Origin: Arthrinium phaeospermum
Taxonomy: Eukaryota > Ascomycota > Sordariomycetes > Amphisphaeriales > Apiosporaceae
Direction: 5' to 3'
NCBI GenBank assembly: GCA_006503535.1
Contig: QYRS01000005.1
Span: 2,852,001-2,916,000 of the forward strand
Length of the DNA stretch: 64,000 nucleotides
Shown: positions 45,488-57,441 of the stretch, in pieces
How positions within the stretch are numbered: the first letter of the stretch is position 1
Layout of the letters: the number at the start of each line of letters is the position of its first letter
Translations under genes and position numbers: made by a program
The notes under the pieces: generated by a model
What the model was told of the DNA's origin: nothing
Seen by the model: only the letters and a program-made list of their open reading frames with translations
Database searches by the model: none

Positions 45488-46678
45488 CTACCCTCCATGG
45501 GTGCAACTCGTAACCGTGTACACCATCATACCAAATTCGTCCACATCGACGAGCCACTCGTCCACCCTCGCCCGCCTCTGCGCAACCCCAGCCTCGTCCA
45601 GCTCGGCCGGCATCGACCAGAGCTCGTCGATCCGCAGGCCGCCCTCGGGCCACCGCGCCAGGTGGCTGTTGTACTCGACTTCCCACTCCTGCCGCGACCG
45701 GGCCTCCCACAAGGTCTTGCTAGAAGGCGCCGGCAGCCCGCGCAGCTCGGTCCCCAGGTAGGTCGGCAGGCCCTCGTGGCGCGAGAGCACGTTGTCGAAG
45801 AGGTACAGGACGTACAGCGTCCGCCGCTTCGCCTCCGTGACGAGCCAGGCCTCCCAGCTGGGGCGGGCGTGCTGCAGGTCGGCGGCGCACACGAGGCCCT
45901 GGCGGGAGGTGGTGCAGGCGAGGTCTTGGAGGGTCATCATGGCCTGGCGCAGGGATGACAGGTCCTCGCCTTGCTTCGGTTGGAAGAATAGGATCATGGT
46001 GTAAATTAGGTAGGCTTGGAATGCGGCCAGAAGGTCAATCTCGGGAAGAACGGCCGACGCCGTTTGGTCGATGATCTTGGACATTTCCTTCTGGAGGATC
46101 TCGCTAGCAAGCTGGCCGCCCCCGGCGGGACGCGAGGTATCACAGATACGGGCAACACTCAAACAGTTGGCAAGCGGTTGGCTCGGAGCTGGCACCTGCA
46201 ACTGCGATGCGTGAATGAACGGGGGATGTTTTGTTCCACGGATGGTCCCGTTCGCATATGATTTGAGTACGCGGCAAATCAAGTCGAAGATCCGCGGGTG
46301 GTAGTCTTTGGTAACCTGTCCGGGGACAGGCACGTAGGGATGGAGCCATCTCGTCGCGATCTCGTCCACGTTGATGGGGCAGATGAGGTCCAGGCCGCCC
46401 AAGTCCAGATTGTCCTGTGTCTCTTGTCCAATACTTCCACTCGAACCAGAGGCAGCGACGGTGCTCAGGGACGGCCCAGTTTGCGAAGTGGGACCATCAT
46501 GCGAGCGTTGGACATGGCGGCGCGACGACCCGGAAGCCGGAGTTGAGGCTTTGGCGGGGTAGATGCAGGTGAGACCACGAAGTGTGCATCTGGAGCAGCT
46601 CCCCTCAGCGTGGTCGCACTTGACCTTCGCGCTTGAGCATTGGTAGCAGGCCTTCTGTCTTGAAGTGGAATATCTCAT
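45488..46678 (-). CDS. Zn2Cys6 transcription factor
   Basis: Single exon, 396 aa. The N-terminal zinc cluster is complete: Cys at residues 11, 14, 21, 28, 31 and 38 (CX2CX6CX6CX2CX6C). A Ser/Thr-rich linker follows, then a helical regulatory region (residues about 120-330) with LFDNVLSRHEGLPTYLG, typical of the middle region of fungal C6 factors. The length is that of short cluster-type regulators. It has the same orientation as the methyltransferase and P450 genes upstream of it and may control them; that is inference from position. Confidence 0.9.
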   Translation of the reverse strand: MRYSTSRQKACYQCSSAKVKCDHAEGSCSRCTLRGLTCIYPAKASTPASGSSRRHVQRSHDGPTSQTGPSLSTVAASGSSGSIGQETQDNLDLGGLDLICPINVDEIATRWLHPYVPVPGQVTKDYHPRIFDLICRVLKSYANGTIRGTKHPPFIHASQLQVPAPSQPLANCLSVARICDTSRPAGGGQLASEILQKEMSKIIDQTASAVLPEIDLLAAFQAYLIYTMILFFQPKQGEDLSSLRQAMMTLQDLACTTSRQGLVCAADLQHARPSWEAWLVTEAKRRTLYVLYLFDNVLSRHEGLPTYLGTELRGLPAPSSKTLWEARSRQEWEVEYNSHLARWPEGGLRIDELWSMPAELDEAGVAQRRARVDEWLVDVDEFGMMVYTVTSCTHGG

Positions 46679-47018
46679 ATCGTAGGATATATCTTACGAT
46701 CAGGTATTAACGAGAATGTAATGATCACTGCGAAGTTCTGTTGGAATCCTCAATTTGGTCTCTGGCGGCACATTGAGTGCTGCATTGGGTGTGTTCCAGA
46801 AGTAGGAAAGTGCCCTGTGCTTTGGCTGACAGTCAAACTGGCAGGCACGCTCACTATTCAAGCGACTGCCTAGAAGTGCCCCTTGACAGAAGTCTGACCG
46901 TAGAATGACCACTCCGTCCCATGGTCAATGAGATTGAAGGCGCAAGCGCAATCAGCTATAGCAAATTTACTGCCAGTATCAAATAAGTCTATTTATCTAT
47001 TCATCTGATTCCGTGGGA

Positions 47019-47948
47019 TCATCCTGACTTCCACCCCAGTATCTCCGCCTGCACCGCAACATACCACCCCCCCTCGTCCTCCGCCCACCGGCCCAGCGCC
47101 GAGCACGTCTCCCCCACCTCCCCGTCCGTGATCCCCGCGCGGGCCCAGCTCGCCCGGAACGCGTCCCCCGGCCGCAGCCGGTCCATCAGGGACCCGGCAA
47201 ACCAGCGGCGCGTCTCTGGGTCTGAGTGCACCGTCGTGCCCGCGCCGACTACGAGACTGGAAGATCCATCGCGGCCGCCGAAGCCCACCGACTGGAACAG
47301 CGCCGGCATGTCGCCCCCCGGGAAACAGGCCTCCTCGTTTTTGTCACTGTCGAAGTCGGACTCGCAGCTTCCACCTCGCCGCAGCGCGCGGGCCATCCTC
47401 CCGGCCCACTGACGGTCCAGGTCGTGACGGCGCGGGTAAAAGTGCAGCTCAGCCGCATCGCGCGTGGCCAGCACGCCCCCCGGCCCCAGCACGCGGCGCA
47501 TCTCCGCCAGGGCCTTAAACCGTTGTTCCGGCGTCGCGAGGTGCGGGAACAGCTGGCTGGCGTAGACGACGGTGAAGGTGTCGTCGGGGAACGGCAGGCC
47601 TTTCAGGAGGTCGGCCTTCAGGAACTCGATAGCGGTTTTGTTGTTCTTGTTGCTGTTGCTGCCTGGCGTTGCAGCAGCTGCATTGGCGGCCGCGGTCTCT
47701 CGAGCCTGGGCCAGGATCTCGTCGGATATGTCGACGCCCGTCACGCGGCCGCCCGCGGCGCCGTCGACGAGCGCGTGGAGGCCGACGGTGATGGTGCCCG
47801 GGCCGCAGCCGACGTCCAGGATGCGGTCCGAGGGCTTGACGTAGGGTTTCAGGAAGGCGGCGTCTGAATCCACGGTCCGCGAGGCGTGACTCGCTACGGT
47901 GGCCTGGGAATAGCCTTGGGTGTAGTTTGATTCTTGCTGTTCGGCCAT
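47019..47948 (-). CDS. Class I SAM-dependent methyltransferase (UbiE/Methyltransf_11-like)
   Basis: Single exon, 309 aa. The SAM-binding loop is RILDVGCGPGTITVGL near residue 43, followed by VTGVDISDEIL (acidic residue for the ribose) and PFPDDTFTVVYASQLFPHL (motif II/III region), then MRRVLGPGGVLATRD. An Asn/Ala-rich insertion sits between motif I and the FLKADLLKGLPF strand. The fold is shared with methylases of quinones, sterols and small metabolites; the substrate is not predictable. It lies between the regulator and the P450, all on the minus strand. Confidence 0.9.
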   Translation of the reverse strand: MAEQQESNYTQGYSQATVASHASRTVDSDAAFLKPYVKPSDRILDVGCGPGTITVGLHALVDGAAGGRVTGVDISDEILAQARETAAANAAAATPGSNSNKNNKTAIEFLKADLLKGLPFPDDTFTVVYASQLFPHLATPEQRFKALAEMRRVLGPGGVLATRDAAELHFYPRRHDLDRQWAGRMARALRRGGSCESDFDSDKNEEACFPGGDMPALFQSVGFGGRDGSSSLVVGAGTTVHSDPETRRWFAGSLMDRLRPGDAFRASWARAGITDGEVGETCSALGRWAEDEGGWYVAVQAEILGWKSG

Positions 47949-48397
47949 TTTGCAGAAGAATGGAGCGAAAGAGTGCTTGAGTTTCGATCGGATGTTGTTT
48001 GGAGATGGTAATGGATAACAGAGGAAGCTTTCAATTTAATAGATCAGAGTAGGTAAAAAAGAAGAGTTGAGGTTGGAAGAGGGATAGAGAAGGTAGGGAG
48101 TACGTGTGTGTCGCGGCATCTTATACATGGAATATGTGTGTATGTGGTGCCTGCCCGTGTAAGTGATGTCAGGCCCCGCCGGAGTTGAGAGCCGCCACGC
48201 GGAGTTGAGACCGGAGTTGAGCACTTACACGCTCTGGTAGCACAACAAAGCAGACTAGGCATGCCTTCCTGCAGTGTATCAAGCATTACACAACACCCAA
48301 GGGGTATGGAAGAAAATTGATATATGTCAATTCTATTAATAAACGGTCTAGGCTAAACATGTTGTAACGATCTAATTGCTACTGTAATCATCCTCGA

Positions 48398-50365
48398 TCA
48401 TACCTTCCTCCGCCTAACCCTCAGCGTCTCCCCAAGCGGAGGCGCAATATGCCCAAAGAACCACCGATTCTTGGGTCTTTCCGGAATCGGCTCGATCTCG
48501 TACCGCAGCGCGATGTGCCCCAAGGCGATCTTCATCTGGTTCGCCGCGAAGAATCTGCCCGGGCTGAGTAAACGGGCAACAGACATAACATTAGCCACGA
48601 ACACAATCCATCTTGTGATAAGGGGAAGGAAACGGGAGAGAAAACAACGTACCAGGCATGCGACCCATGGCTGAACCCCATGAAATGGTCGCTCGTGTTG
48701 ATCAGGGCCTGCGGCTTATTGTTGCCGTTACCGTTGCCGGAGGAATCGGAGCCTTTCGCGAACCGGAACGCATCGTACGTTGTCGCGTCGGCGTAGATGT
48801 CGTTATCATGATGCACGCTCCAGCCCGAGATACCGACCTTGGTCCCCCGAGGAATATGCGAACCGTCGGGCAGAGTGACGCCACCGGGCGCGACCACCAT
48901 CTTCATTACGCCCCTCTCGATGAACCCGTTCAGCCGGAGACTTTCGCGCAGCGCCGAGTCGACGTGGGTCAGGCGCGCCATCATCGCTCTCGACCACGTT
49001 GGAGAGGCCGCGGAGGTGGCAGTGGCGGTAGCAGTCTCGCGTAGGACCTCGTCCCGCATCGTGTCGAGAGAATTGGCGCAGTCGGGCGACGAGGCGATAT
49101 CGAAGACGGCGTTGGTCAGCGTGATGACCGAGGACTGGATGGCGGCGAAGCAGAGGATGGCGAAACGGGTCGCTATCACGCGCGACTCGAGCTCTCTAGA
49201 CTCGAGGCCCTCCTTGTTTACGGCGTGGTCGATGGCCCATTGGATATAGTCGCTCTGATGTGCGTCCCCCGTATTAGAACCTGGCACCAGGCCATTTGAC
49301 TGCTCAAGGAAAAGGGAAGAGGGGGTGACTTACGGGAGGGCTTGGATCGAACACCGGCAACTTCTCCCGGTTCTTCAGAATCTCCAACCGCTCCTTTATA
49401 GTCGGAAGGATGTATCTAGCACACTTCTTGTAGCGAAGGTAGTCCGCACTGGACACCAACGGCGCCAGAACCCTATACAGCAGTAAAGCAGGTCAGCGTT
49501 GGTCAACGTGGACTGGTTCAAAAACGTGTAAGAGAAGAGCCACAACTTACGGTTTCAAGAAGCCAGGGAGTAGGTTTAAGAACGCCCCCGAAAGCGCCAC
49601 GTTCCGATTGAACGACTGGCAAGCCTCCAAGAACTCAGCGTCGCGACACAGGGGCAGCCCCACAAAGACGCGGGTCGAGAGCCGCGCGACGATGTGCAGC
49701 AGGGTCTGGTACACGTTCACCTCGACCCAGCCGTTTTCGTCGGTATCGGCTCCGGCATTGGTGCCCCAGCTGTCGGCCAGGGCCTGCTCCATCTCGTCCA
49801 CGACATCGTCGGCGAAGCTGTTGAGCTTCTTGGTGAGCTCGTGGCGGATAATCTCGGGGTGGACCGGGTCCTTGACGAAGCTGGGGTGCGGAAAGGTGTA
49901 GTCCGACTCGAGGAACTGGCGGTTGACGTCCTCTTGGCTGAGGACCGAGTCGGGCTGGGCGAGCAGCCAGTCGAGCTGGGATAGGGGAAGCACGACCTGG
50001 TACCCGTTGAGGAAGTAAGGCAACACGTAGGCTTGGTTGTTCCTCGAGTACTGTTCCAAGAAAGTACCCCATCAGAATTTGCCGTGTGAAGAAGGAATGT
50101 TTTGACGTGATAATGCAATGCATACCTTGTAGTAGCCCTCGTCAAGTAGGGTCTTGAGGCCAAAGAAGCTCTTTAGGTTCGCCCGGACACGACTAAGCGG
50201 GCCGCTGTGGGGGCCTGTCCCGACCCATGGCAGGCTGGGCGGCAGCGAAGCTCGGGAGAAGAGACGCCGCACAATGTTGGCCAAGACTATGAGGGGTATA
50301 GCCACTGCCAGAATTCTAATAGACGCAACGGCTATCCGTGGCAAGTCCTCGATGCGCCCTAACAT
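48398..50365 (-). CDS. Cytochrome P450 monooxygenase
   Basis: Five exons join in frame: 50365..50126, 50050..49551, 49472..49334, 49254..48653 and 48563..48398 (548 aa). An N-terminal membrane anchor (IAVASIRILAVAIPLIVLANI) and a Pro-rich hinge (LPPSLPWVGTG) place it in the ER membrane. The K-helix ExxR is in SALRESLRLNGF. The heme loop FSHGSHACPGRFF is completed across the last intron, which splits the Cys494 codon. The central I-helix region (FAILCFAAIQSSVITLTNAV) lacks the classic AGxDT and reads AAIQSS, as in fungal P450s of terpenoid and diterpene pathways. With its neighbours it suggests a tailoring gene set. Confidence 0.92.
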
Positions 50366-53300
50366 TGTGAGCTTTCAGGTGGAAGCAAGAGCGGCTAGTG
50401 GTTTCGCTTCCTAGGTGACGGACGCCAAGAGAACAGCTACTGTCAATGAGAAAAGGTGTGTTTCGTCCAGAATGGACGTTGGTCATCTTATAACAAGCTG
50501 TCAGTGCCTATCATAGCTGAGGGATGGGTGCCGTGTTACGTACGAGTAGCCCACCACCGAGGGCGTCGGGCGATATATCTAGGAACGGCCGAGGGTGAGG
50601 TTGGTCTGTTACTTTCACAATCTAAGTAAAACAGGTTGAAATAGGTTCGAATGAGTTATAGGTGTGAGCGAGTGTATCCGGGTAAGTAGGTCGCGGGCGA
50701 AGGCGCTGCGATCCCAGGAGCGTTTCGGGCGTAGTGAGGTGGTCATGTGGCCAAAACCTCATCCAGACGGAAGGCACGACGCATCTATACCGGGAAACAG
50801 AGCGCAGTATGCCATTTTCGTCATTTTTGGCCGTTCTCCCAAATCCTGACAGAGATGCCCGTGAAATGCCTGATGATCCCCACATAATAAAGCAGGCACG
50901 ATCAGATCTAGCAGTAGCCGTGAAAGATCATCCCCCGAGTAAGTACTTTTCCTTAGGTCTTTGGCGATGTGGGCTGGCAAGCGACCCGCTGTTACTTGAA
51001 GATTGAAATGCATCGCCATCCGACTTCCGCTGCGAACCAGTGGAGGCTTCAAGGGTGTGTACATGCAGAGATAGATCTACTGAAACTCTATGCATGATAT
51101 TCCGCCACGTTGGATATATTGAGTGAGCTCCTGGTCACATATCATATGAATGAGCGTCTTGAATGAGAACCCGTTCTTCAAAGTGTGGTTGCACCGACGT
51201 TGTAGTGGCTTGCTTGAAGAAATATTTCGGCCGGTCAGGTGTTAGCGTCAAGCCACGAGCGACTTGAGCCCGGTACTGACACTGACTAGCGCGAGCCGCG
51301 TTCCTGGTCTGATTAGAAGAACATCGTGAGCTAGCTGAGCAATGACGGACGTTCATCCGTCCGAAAGGCGATCGACCCTAACCGAGCAGCGTGTCATGAC
51401 GGAAGCAAATAGCCTCCCCGAGATTGACAAGCCTCGGCACCCCGGTGGCTGTTTTTCAGGGTACGTTCATAGAATGTTATTGACGGGGTCGTCTCCGGGT
51501 CCGCTGCTTTCGACTCTCGGGTGATGTGTCGTTCGTGGCTCCAATAAGTGACCCCATCCTGGTCCCTTCCGGGAGGGTGTCTCCCATCTGAAGGATCCTT
51601 GCGTGATGATTGGCAACCCGATCTACTGCAAGGATATATGCAGACAGCGGGTATCTGGTCTATCCAGAAATCCTCGGCCGAGTCAAGAGGTTCCTGTCAT
51701 ATTTCATGTCTACGAGTCGGGGATGCCTAGCCAATGGTGGACGTTATTGACCAGGGTCACAGTCCGTCGTGGACGGAATAGGAAGGACAAGTTCAGAAGA
51801 AGGCTGGCTGGCTGGTGTCTGAGTTCATCTCATCGCGATAAGGCAAGGTTTCCGGTTGCCGCTTCAGTGGGTCCGAGGTGATGCTGCGAGGCCTTCTGAA
51901 CCCTCGCGGCGATAACAGCATCGATAACGGTCAGGCCTCAGCGACGTGAGATTGGCTTCTCCAGCCGCAACGGCCTGGGATTCTGCTTAGGCCGTCCAAC
52001 CACCATGGAATATCCATTATCCTCCCGTAAGACATGCATGCATGTGTGCTGTTGTGCAGCGGAGAATTGTCCATGACGAGCATGAAGAACGGCTCGGGTA
52101 CCAACCAATACGCAATACTTGGCAGTTTCCGTGGCCCAACATGAAATCAATATCTTATAAGGGTATTTTTCTGCCCACAAGAGAGTCTGAGGGACTCTGA
52201 AATGTGACGGATACGACTCGCCTCACCCCCAAGCCACGTCCATAGCATCCATTCTTCACTCACACATTTGCAAGCGACGTGCAGTGCGACGAACCGGGCG
52301 GTTTTGCATCTCTCGCGCGAAAGGTATGGCGTCTCGCTTAAGCAAAAGCAATGCTTGAGGTCATTGATATTTTGCTTTTCTTCACAGAAGGACGAAAAGC
52401 AATGCACACCACCCGTTCGTATCAGCGGTCCAATATTCGGTCGGGTCCAAGCCTCCTTGTGAAATTCGTAAAGCGTTCAGCTCCCCCGATTGGCCTGTTA
52501 CGGAGCTGTCCGCCCCTGGTGAGTTCATATATGCCATTGATGAATCAATACTTGGCGTGGATAAGCACATGTTGACATTGAATACGAGAAGAGGACAAGT
52601 AGGTGGTGGATCGATAATGTACTGCTACTGAACCGTACGCTCCTGCAAATCATAACGACACAAGACGACGAAAAGAAAAGAAGTAGGAATTAGACATATC
52701 AGCGAATAAGTGTAAAAAGTATTACATGTTTGACATTTCCGGTGACCGAGTTCGGTTGGACTTACCAACGAGGCCCAGCGCCGAGATGAGACAGCGTCTG
52801 GGCCAGCGTCGGAAGATTTTATGACAGGTAGGATTGGCGCAACGATCATACGATATCGAGTGAAACCATATCGCTGTATTTCATTCTTCTTCACTCTCGC
52901 TCGTTTCTGCTTCAACAATCAACCGACAGCCGACGATAGCACTCGTCAATCCTTCCCTCGCACTTGCCAAGCTAGAAGACGCCAGCGATAGAGACAGCGC
53001 TAGCGCCGGCCGAAGGCTGACGGACAACCTGACTAACACGGCCGTAGCCTGCGTATGGCAGGTATACTGCTGAATCTTCATCTGGGGGTGGTAGTGGAAT
53101 AGGAACGATGTAGTTCATTTCCGCCTATGGTGTTGGTGTCTGTCCTGCCTGTCATTCGAATGTACATGGTTCACGACATCGCCCAATATATCATATTATA
53201 CTGGCGCATACAATACGTCCCCTAATATAATACGCTACGAATGAACCCGTTATTCAGTCCAAAGGTCATGGTCATTGTTAAATGATAGTGGCATCCATTC

Positions 53301-53377
53301 CCATCTAAAGAAACCTAACACACTCACTATCTACAAGTCCCGTCCTAGACACACCATCCCCAGCCCCAGTCCCAAGA
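50366..53377. other. Intergenic, 3 kb, no gene recognised
   Basis: The largest gene-poor stretch in the window. Frames are under 110 codons on both strands and resemble nothing known. I found no transposon ends or long direct repeats by eye. It separates the P450 group from the hydrophobin. Confidence 0.45.
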
Positions 53378-53992
53378 ATGAAGCCCTCCACCCTTCCCCT
53401 CCTCGTCCTCGCAGCCGCTGCGACCGCCCTCCCCGAACCCGCCGCCGACCCCCGCCTGATCTCAGGCCTCGCGGACGCAACCAAGACCCTTCTAGGCAAC
53501 CTCGGCAACGCGCCCCCGCCGAAACTCCTCTGGACCCCGCGCCCCTCGCCCCAGTGCGCCGCCGTCAACGGGGGCGAGCTGCAGTGCTGCCGCGGCGCGC
53601 TCGCGGGCGACCAGCCGCTCGTCGTCTTCCTGGCGCAGCTGTACGGGTACCGGCTGAACCCGAACGATGTGAACGGGCTTGTGTGTGAGTGCCTACTTAC
53701 CATTTCCCCCCTTTCAGTACCTGGCGATTTGGAAGCCAGAGAGAAATAGGGCGCTCAGAGCAGACAAGACTACGAAGCAGGGATGAAAAGCTGACATGAA
53801 AACTCGTGATCGCCAGGCGATGACCAATTAGACCAGTGCCCCGGTGTGAAAATGTGCTGTCAAGTCACTGCGCTGGTGAGTACTTATTTAGTCCCTTACC
53901 CCTGAAAACGCTGAAGAGGCAAAAGCGAGCATTTCAACTGACCGGTCGTACAACAGAGCCCCTTATTATCCCTGTACTGCCAGGACCACTGA
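53378..53992 (+). CDS. Hydrophobin (class I-like spacing)
   Basis: Three exons, 53378..53684, 53817..53875 and 53957..53992, give 133 aa. A signal peptide (MKPSTLPLLVLAAAATALP) is followed by a Pro/Leu-rich spacer and the eight-cysteine hydrophobin signature: C-X9-CC-X31-C-X6-C-X5-CC-X12-C. The last Cys is provided by the final 36-base exon (SPLLSLYCQDH and stop). Hydrophobins are secreted and self-assemble at air-water interfaces on hyphae and spores. The long CC-C loop and X5 before the second CC fit class I; the X9 first loop recalls class II, and the C4-C5 spacing of 6 is short. The small split exons explain why a single open frame shows only half the gene. Confidence 0.85.
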
Positions 53993-54468
53993 GATGGAGG
54001 AGGCTAGATTTCACACCACCTTCAAAAGAGATACATCCAACTAATAACCTCTTCAACTTCATTATTTTATTGTCGTAAATTGAGATTGGTGGTCTGGCGT
54101 TTGTTGTTGTCCTACTAGAACAGTCTATCTATGCTTTTGTCTTTCATCTTCATCCTCATCTTCCCCCTCGCTCTCATAAGCCATTTTGTTCCGTCGTTAC
54201 ACAGTAGTAGAGTGGTATCAGAAATGCCTGCCTCCCTGTCCTGTCCTGCCTATGCGCCAGCCAATTGGCGAGAAGTCGTTTCCAAATCATCCCACCATAA
54301 GTACAGAGGCATGACCTTTCTCTTTCCCCACGATTTACACAAAAGAATCGGCCCCCATCCCTGCCAGGAGGAGAGGATGAAAATATGTCTAGATGCTGAT
54401 GTCTTATGTTGTAGTAGTAGTAGTACAGGTTTTACGGTAGTTGGTAGTAGTAGTAGTGATACAAAGTT
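53993..54468. other. Spacer with GTA/TAG trinucleotide repeats
   Basis: Between the convergent hydrophobin and polyprenyl-synthase genes. TAG/GTA repeat runs lie at about 54410-54458. Confidence 0.5.
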
Positions 54469-55895
54469 TTATTTCTTGCGTTGTAACGTCTTCATGGCCA
54501 TTTCGATGAGCCCATCCTTGGCGTCGCTGTCGGGGAACGTGGCCAGCGCCGCGATGGCTTGTGTGCAGTAGTCTTCCGCAAGGGCGCGAGTCTGCTCGAT
54601 GCCGTCGGATTGCTGGACAATCTCTCGTGCCTGAGTTGAAGGTTAGTCGGTGTAAAGTTTCGATGTGCGCCAGAGGATGTCGTCTTCTGAAGTGAACTTA
54701 CCCGTGTCACATCGCCCTCCTGCTCGAATTTCCTCCCTACGAGCGCACCGAGTTCCGGGTTCGTCTTCCACGCGAACAGCAGCGGTGCCGTCGCCAGGCC
54801 CAGCTCGAGATCGGCGCCCGCAGGCTTGCCCAGTTCCTTCTCGCTCCGGGTGTAATCCAGCAGATCGTCCACCAGCTGGAACGCCAAGCCCAAGTTCTTG
54901 CCATAGGCATACGCCGCCTCCACCGTAGTCGCATCGCCGCGACCCAACAGGGCCGCCGCGCGGCAGGACTTGGATATTAAGCTCGCCGTCTTCAGGTAGG
55001 TCTTTTCCAGGTAGTAGGTGAGGGCGTCCTCGGACCACTTGGGGTTGCGCTCGTCGCGCTTGGTGTTCTTGAGCTGCATGAACTCGCCCTCCACCAGGTT
55101 CGCAATGACCGTCGCCAACAGCTCCACGACCTCGGCGTTGCGCAGCCGCGCCAGAGCGACGGACGCCCGCCCAAGCAGGAAGTCGCCGGCCAGGACCGCC
55201 ATCTTGTTGCCGAACTCGAGGTTCGCGGAGGGAGACCCGCGGCGTGCGACCGAGTGGTCGATGACGTCGTCGTGCAGGAGCGAGGCCGTGTGGATCAGCT
55301 CGGTGATCTCCGCCAGCCGCCGTTGGGAGGGCAGGATGTCGCTCTCGGTGGACTCGGGCTGCGAGGAGAAGCCGGTCGTCAAGCTGTTCGAAGGGTTGCT
55401 GTCGTTCAGGACATTGGCCGGCGATATGGAGGTGTCGATCTGGTTCTGGTTGGCCGAAAGTATCTCGGGCGTCTTGGGGCAGAGCGCCGTCGCTCTCGAC
55501 ATGAGGAGGACGATCATGGGGCGCATGTGCTTGCCCTCGGCCTGGGTGTAGTATTTGGCGGCCCGGTCGAGCGAGGGGTGGCCCGAACCCAACAGTTGCC
55601 GGATGTTGCCGGTCAGGAACTTCATCTCCTTGGCGACGATCCGGAGAGGGTCAATGGCCATCTCGCCCTTGGTGGCCTTGGTGACGGCGTTGGTCACCAT
55701 GTTCCCCGCTACCTGCACCGCAGCGGCCCATGCCGAGTCTCGTCTCGGGGTGTTGTGATAATAGGCGGCCCGTTGCCTCCGTAACCTCAGATCTAAAGAG
55801 GCGGCTCTGAAGCAGTCCGAACAGGGCGAAAAGACCGAGGGCCGGCTAACGGCGCGGCTTTTGAGGAGCATCGAAGCTCCATGACGAAGTTGCAT
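54469..55895 (-). CDS. COQ1: Mitochondrial polyprenyl diphosphate synthase, ubiquinone side chain
   Basis: Two exons, 55895..54702 and 54630..54469, give 451 aa. An Arg/Ser-rich N terminus without acids for about 30 residues looks like a mitochondrial presequence. The trans-prenyl transferase motifs are complete: LLHDDVIDHSVARRG (first DDxxD) and FQLVDDLLDYTRSEKELGKP (second aspartate-rich motif), plus AEGKHMRPMIVLL and KTASLISKSCRAAALLG. The enzyme elongates isopentenyl diphosphate into the long chain used for ubiquinone. A polar insertion after CPKTPEI is usual in fungal COQ1. This is a housekeeping gene, not evidence of a terpene cluster. Confidence 0.93.
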
Positions 55896-56474
55896 GACGG
55901 GTACTACTGAGCTTGCCAGCCAAGGCGAGAGGTTTCGGTCCTAAAATTGTAGATATGTTCTGGCTAGTTCGATGGCATTGAAAGAAGGATTCCGAGATCG
56001 AGTAGTTGCTCGGGCGGCAAGGTTGTCGGGCGGGTTGGTAAGACAGAATTACTCCCTCCTCTGATTATCGTGTCGCAACGGATGGCCGCATCTGATCTCG
56101 AAAAAATTCATGGGTCCCAGTCACTCTAGGCCCTGGCCACTGAATGATTCGCCTCGGGCCCCAGGCCCCATCTGCAACGCCCTCAATTCGCCCACTCAGC
56201 TGCTGTGGGACCTCGACTGCGGGGCCAATTGCCCCGACTTGTGGCTCAAGCTTACCCTGCAGGTGCTACCGTACCTGCTGTCATCGATTAGCTCCAGTCC
56301 GATTGATGTGTCGTTGATCAAAAACACCCTGAACGGTTTTCGTGGCTGGAGCTGCAAGGTACCGATGTGAGAGCTTCGAGATCAACCAACGCCGCCAAGG
56401 GTTTATCTTCAGTTGTGTTAGGTACTGCCAATTCCTGGCTATCGTCGGTGGTGCCTGCGCCCTATCCCCCCGAG
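55896..56474. other. Divergent promoter region of COQ1 and the VMA12-like gene
   Basis: An 86-codon frame at 56110-56370 has no family resemblance and probably lies in the leader or promoter. Confidence 0.4.
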
Positions 56475-57441
56475 ATGGTGCTCCTCACCATGACATCCTC
56501 CATCGTGGAGGCACTACGAACCGTCCATGGATCCGAAGGCGCCCCGGCAATTCACGACAGCAAGTTGGAAGAAGCATCTGCCAAGGCGACCACTGCAGAT
56601 GTCTCTAGTGGGCCTTCACTTGATGATGCTGCCACTGGAAAGCCCATTTCCCATGGCCAAATCATCGATTTATGGAAGCAGCTGAATAGCCTGGGTCATT
56701 CGAAATACAGCCTTGAAGGTCTCCTCCGTGGCGCAACCGTCTACATCCCACCACCCCCTCCGAAGCCAGAACCAGTGCGTATCCCTGTCCACCAGCCCGA
56801 ACCCAGCTACATTCTGACAGCGAATTACTAACGCAAATACACCACGCCTCTAGTCACCCCAATACAAAGCGCTGATGGAACGCCTGCGACGCGACGAAGA
56901 AGAACGATCCTACGAACGCATGCTGAAAGCCGGCCCGACCCGCGAGACCTTCGCCCAACGCTTCCCGAACGCGCCGCCGCTGAGCCTGGTGGAGTCCTTC
57001 GCGGCGGCGAACCGACCGCACCAGAAGTCCGACCTGGGCGAGGAGACGATCTCGCAGGAGGAGATCCAGCAGCAAGTCACGCTCATCATCAACTTCCTGA
57101 TCAGCATCGCGGGGTGCGCCGCGGCGCTCTGGATCGCGGCGCGGTGGTGGAGCACGCCGGCGCGGCTGTTCCTCGCGCTGGGCGGCAGCATCGTGGTCGC
57201 CATCGCCGAGGTCGCGGTGTACAACGCCTACCAGTGGCGCATGGCGCAGGGCGACAAGAAGCAGCAGGCCAAGAAGGAGGTCCGGTCCATCGTCAAGACG
57301 TGGATCGTGGGCGAGGAAGAAGAGGAGAAGCCAAAGGAGGGGTACGAGCCGGTCTTGATACCACCACCCACGGAGGACGAGGCGAAACAGACTGCCGAAC
57401 AGAACCAGGAGCTGCGAAAGCGCACAGTGCCCACGACATGA
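56475..57441 (+). CDS. VMA12: V-ATPase assembly factor VMA12/VPH2-like ER membrane protein
   Basis: Two exons, 56475..56774 and 56854..57441, give 295 aa. The N-terminal cytosolic part contains SLEGLLRGATVYIPPPPPKPEP and, over the splice, SPQYKALMERLRRDEEERSYERML, the signature region of fungal Vma12 homologues. Two membrane helices follow (VTLIINFLISIAGCAAALWIA and LFLALGGSIVVAIAEVAVY) and then a charged, Glu-rich C-terminal tail. In yeast Vma12 works with Vma21 and Vma22 in the ER to assemble the V0 sector of the vacuolar proton pump. The start is the first ATG followed by hydrophilic sequence; an in-frame upstream ATG at 56367 is less likely. Confidence 0.85.

Noticed and set aside
50366..53377. 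Transposon remnant in the 3 kb gene-poor stretch
   Set aside because: No transposase or reverse-transcriptase fragments, terminal repeats or target duplications visible by eye.
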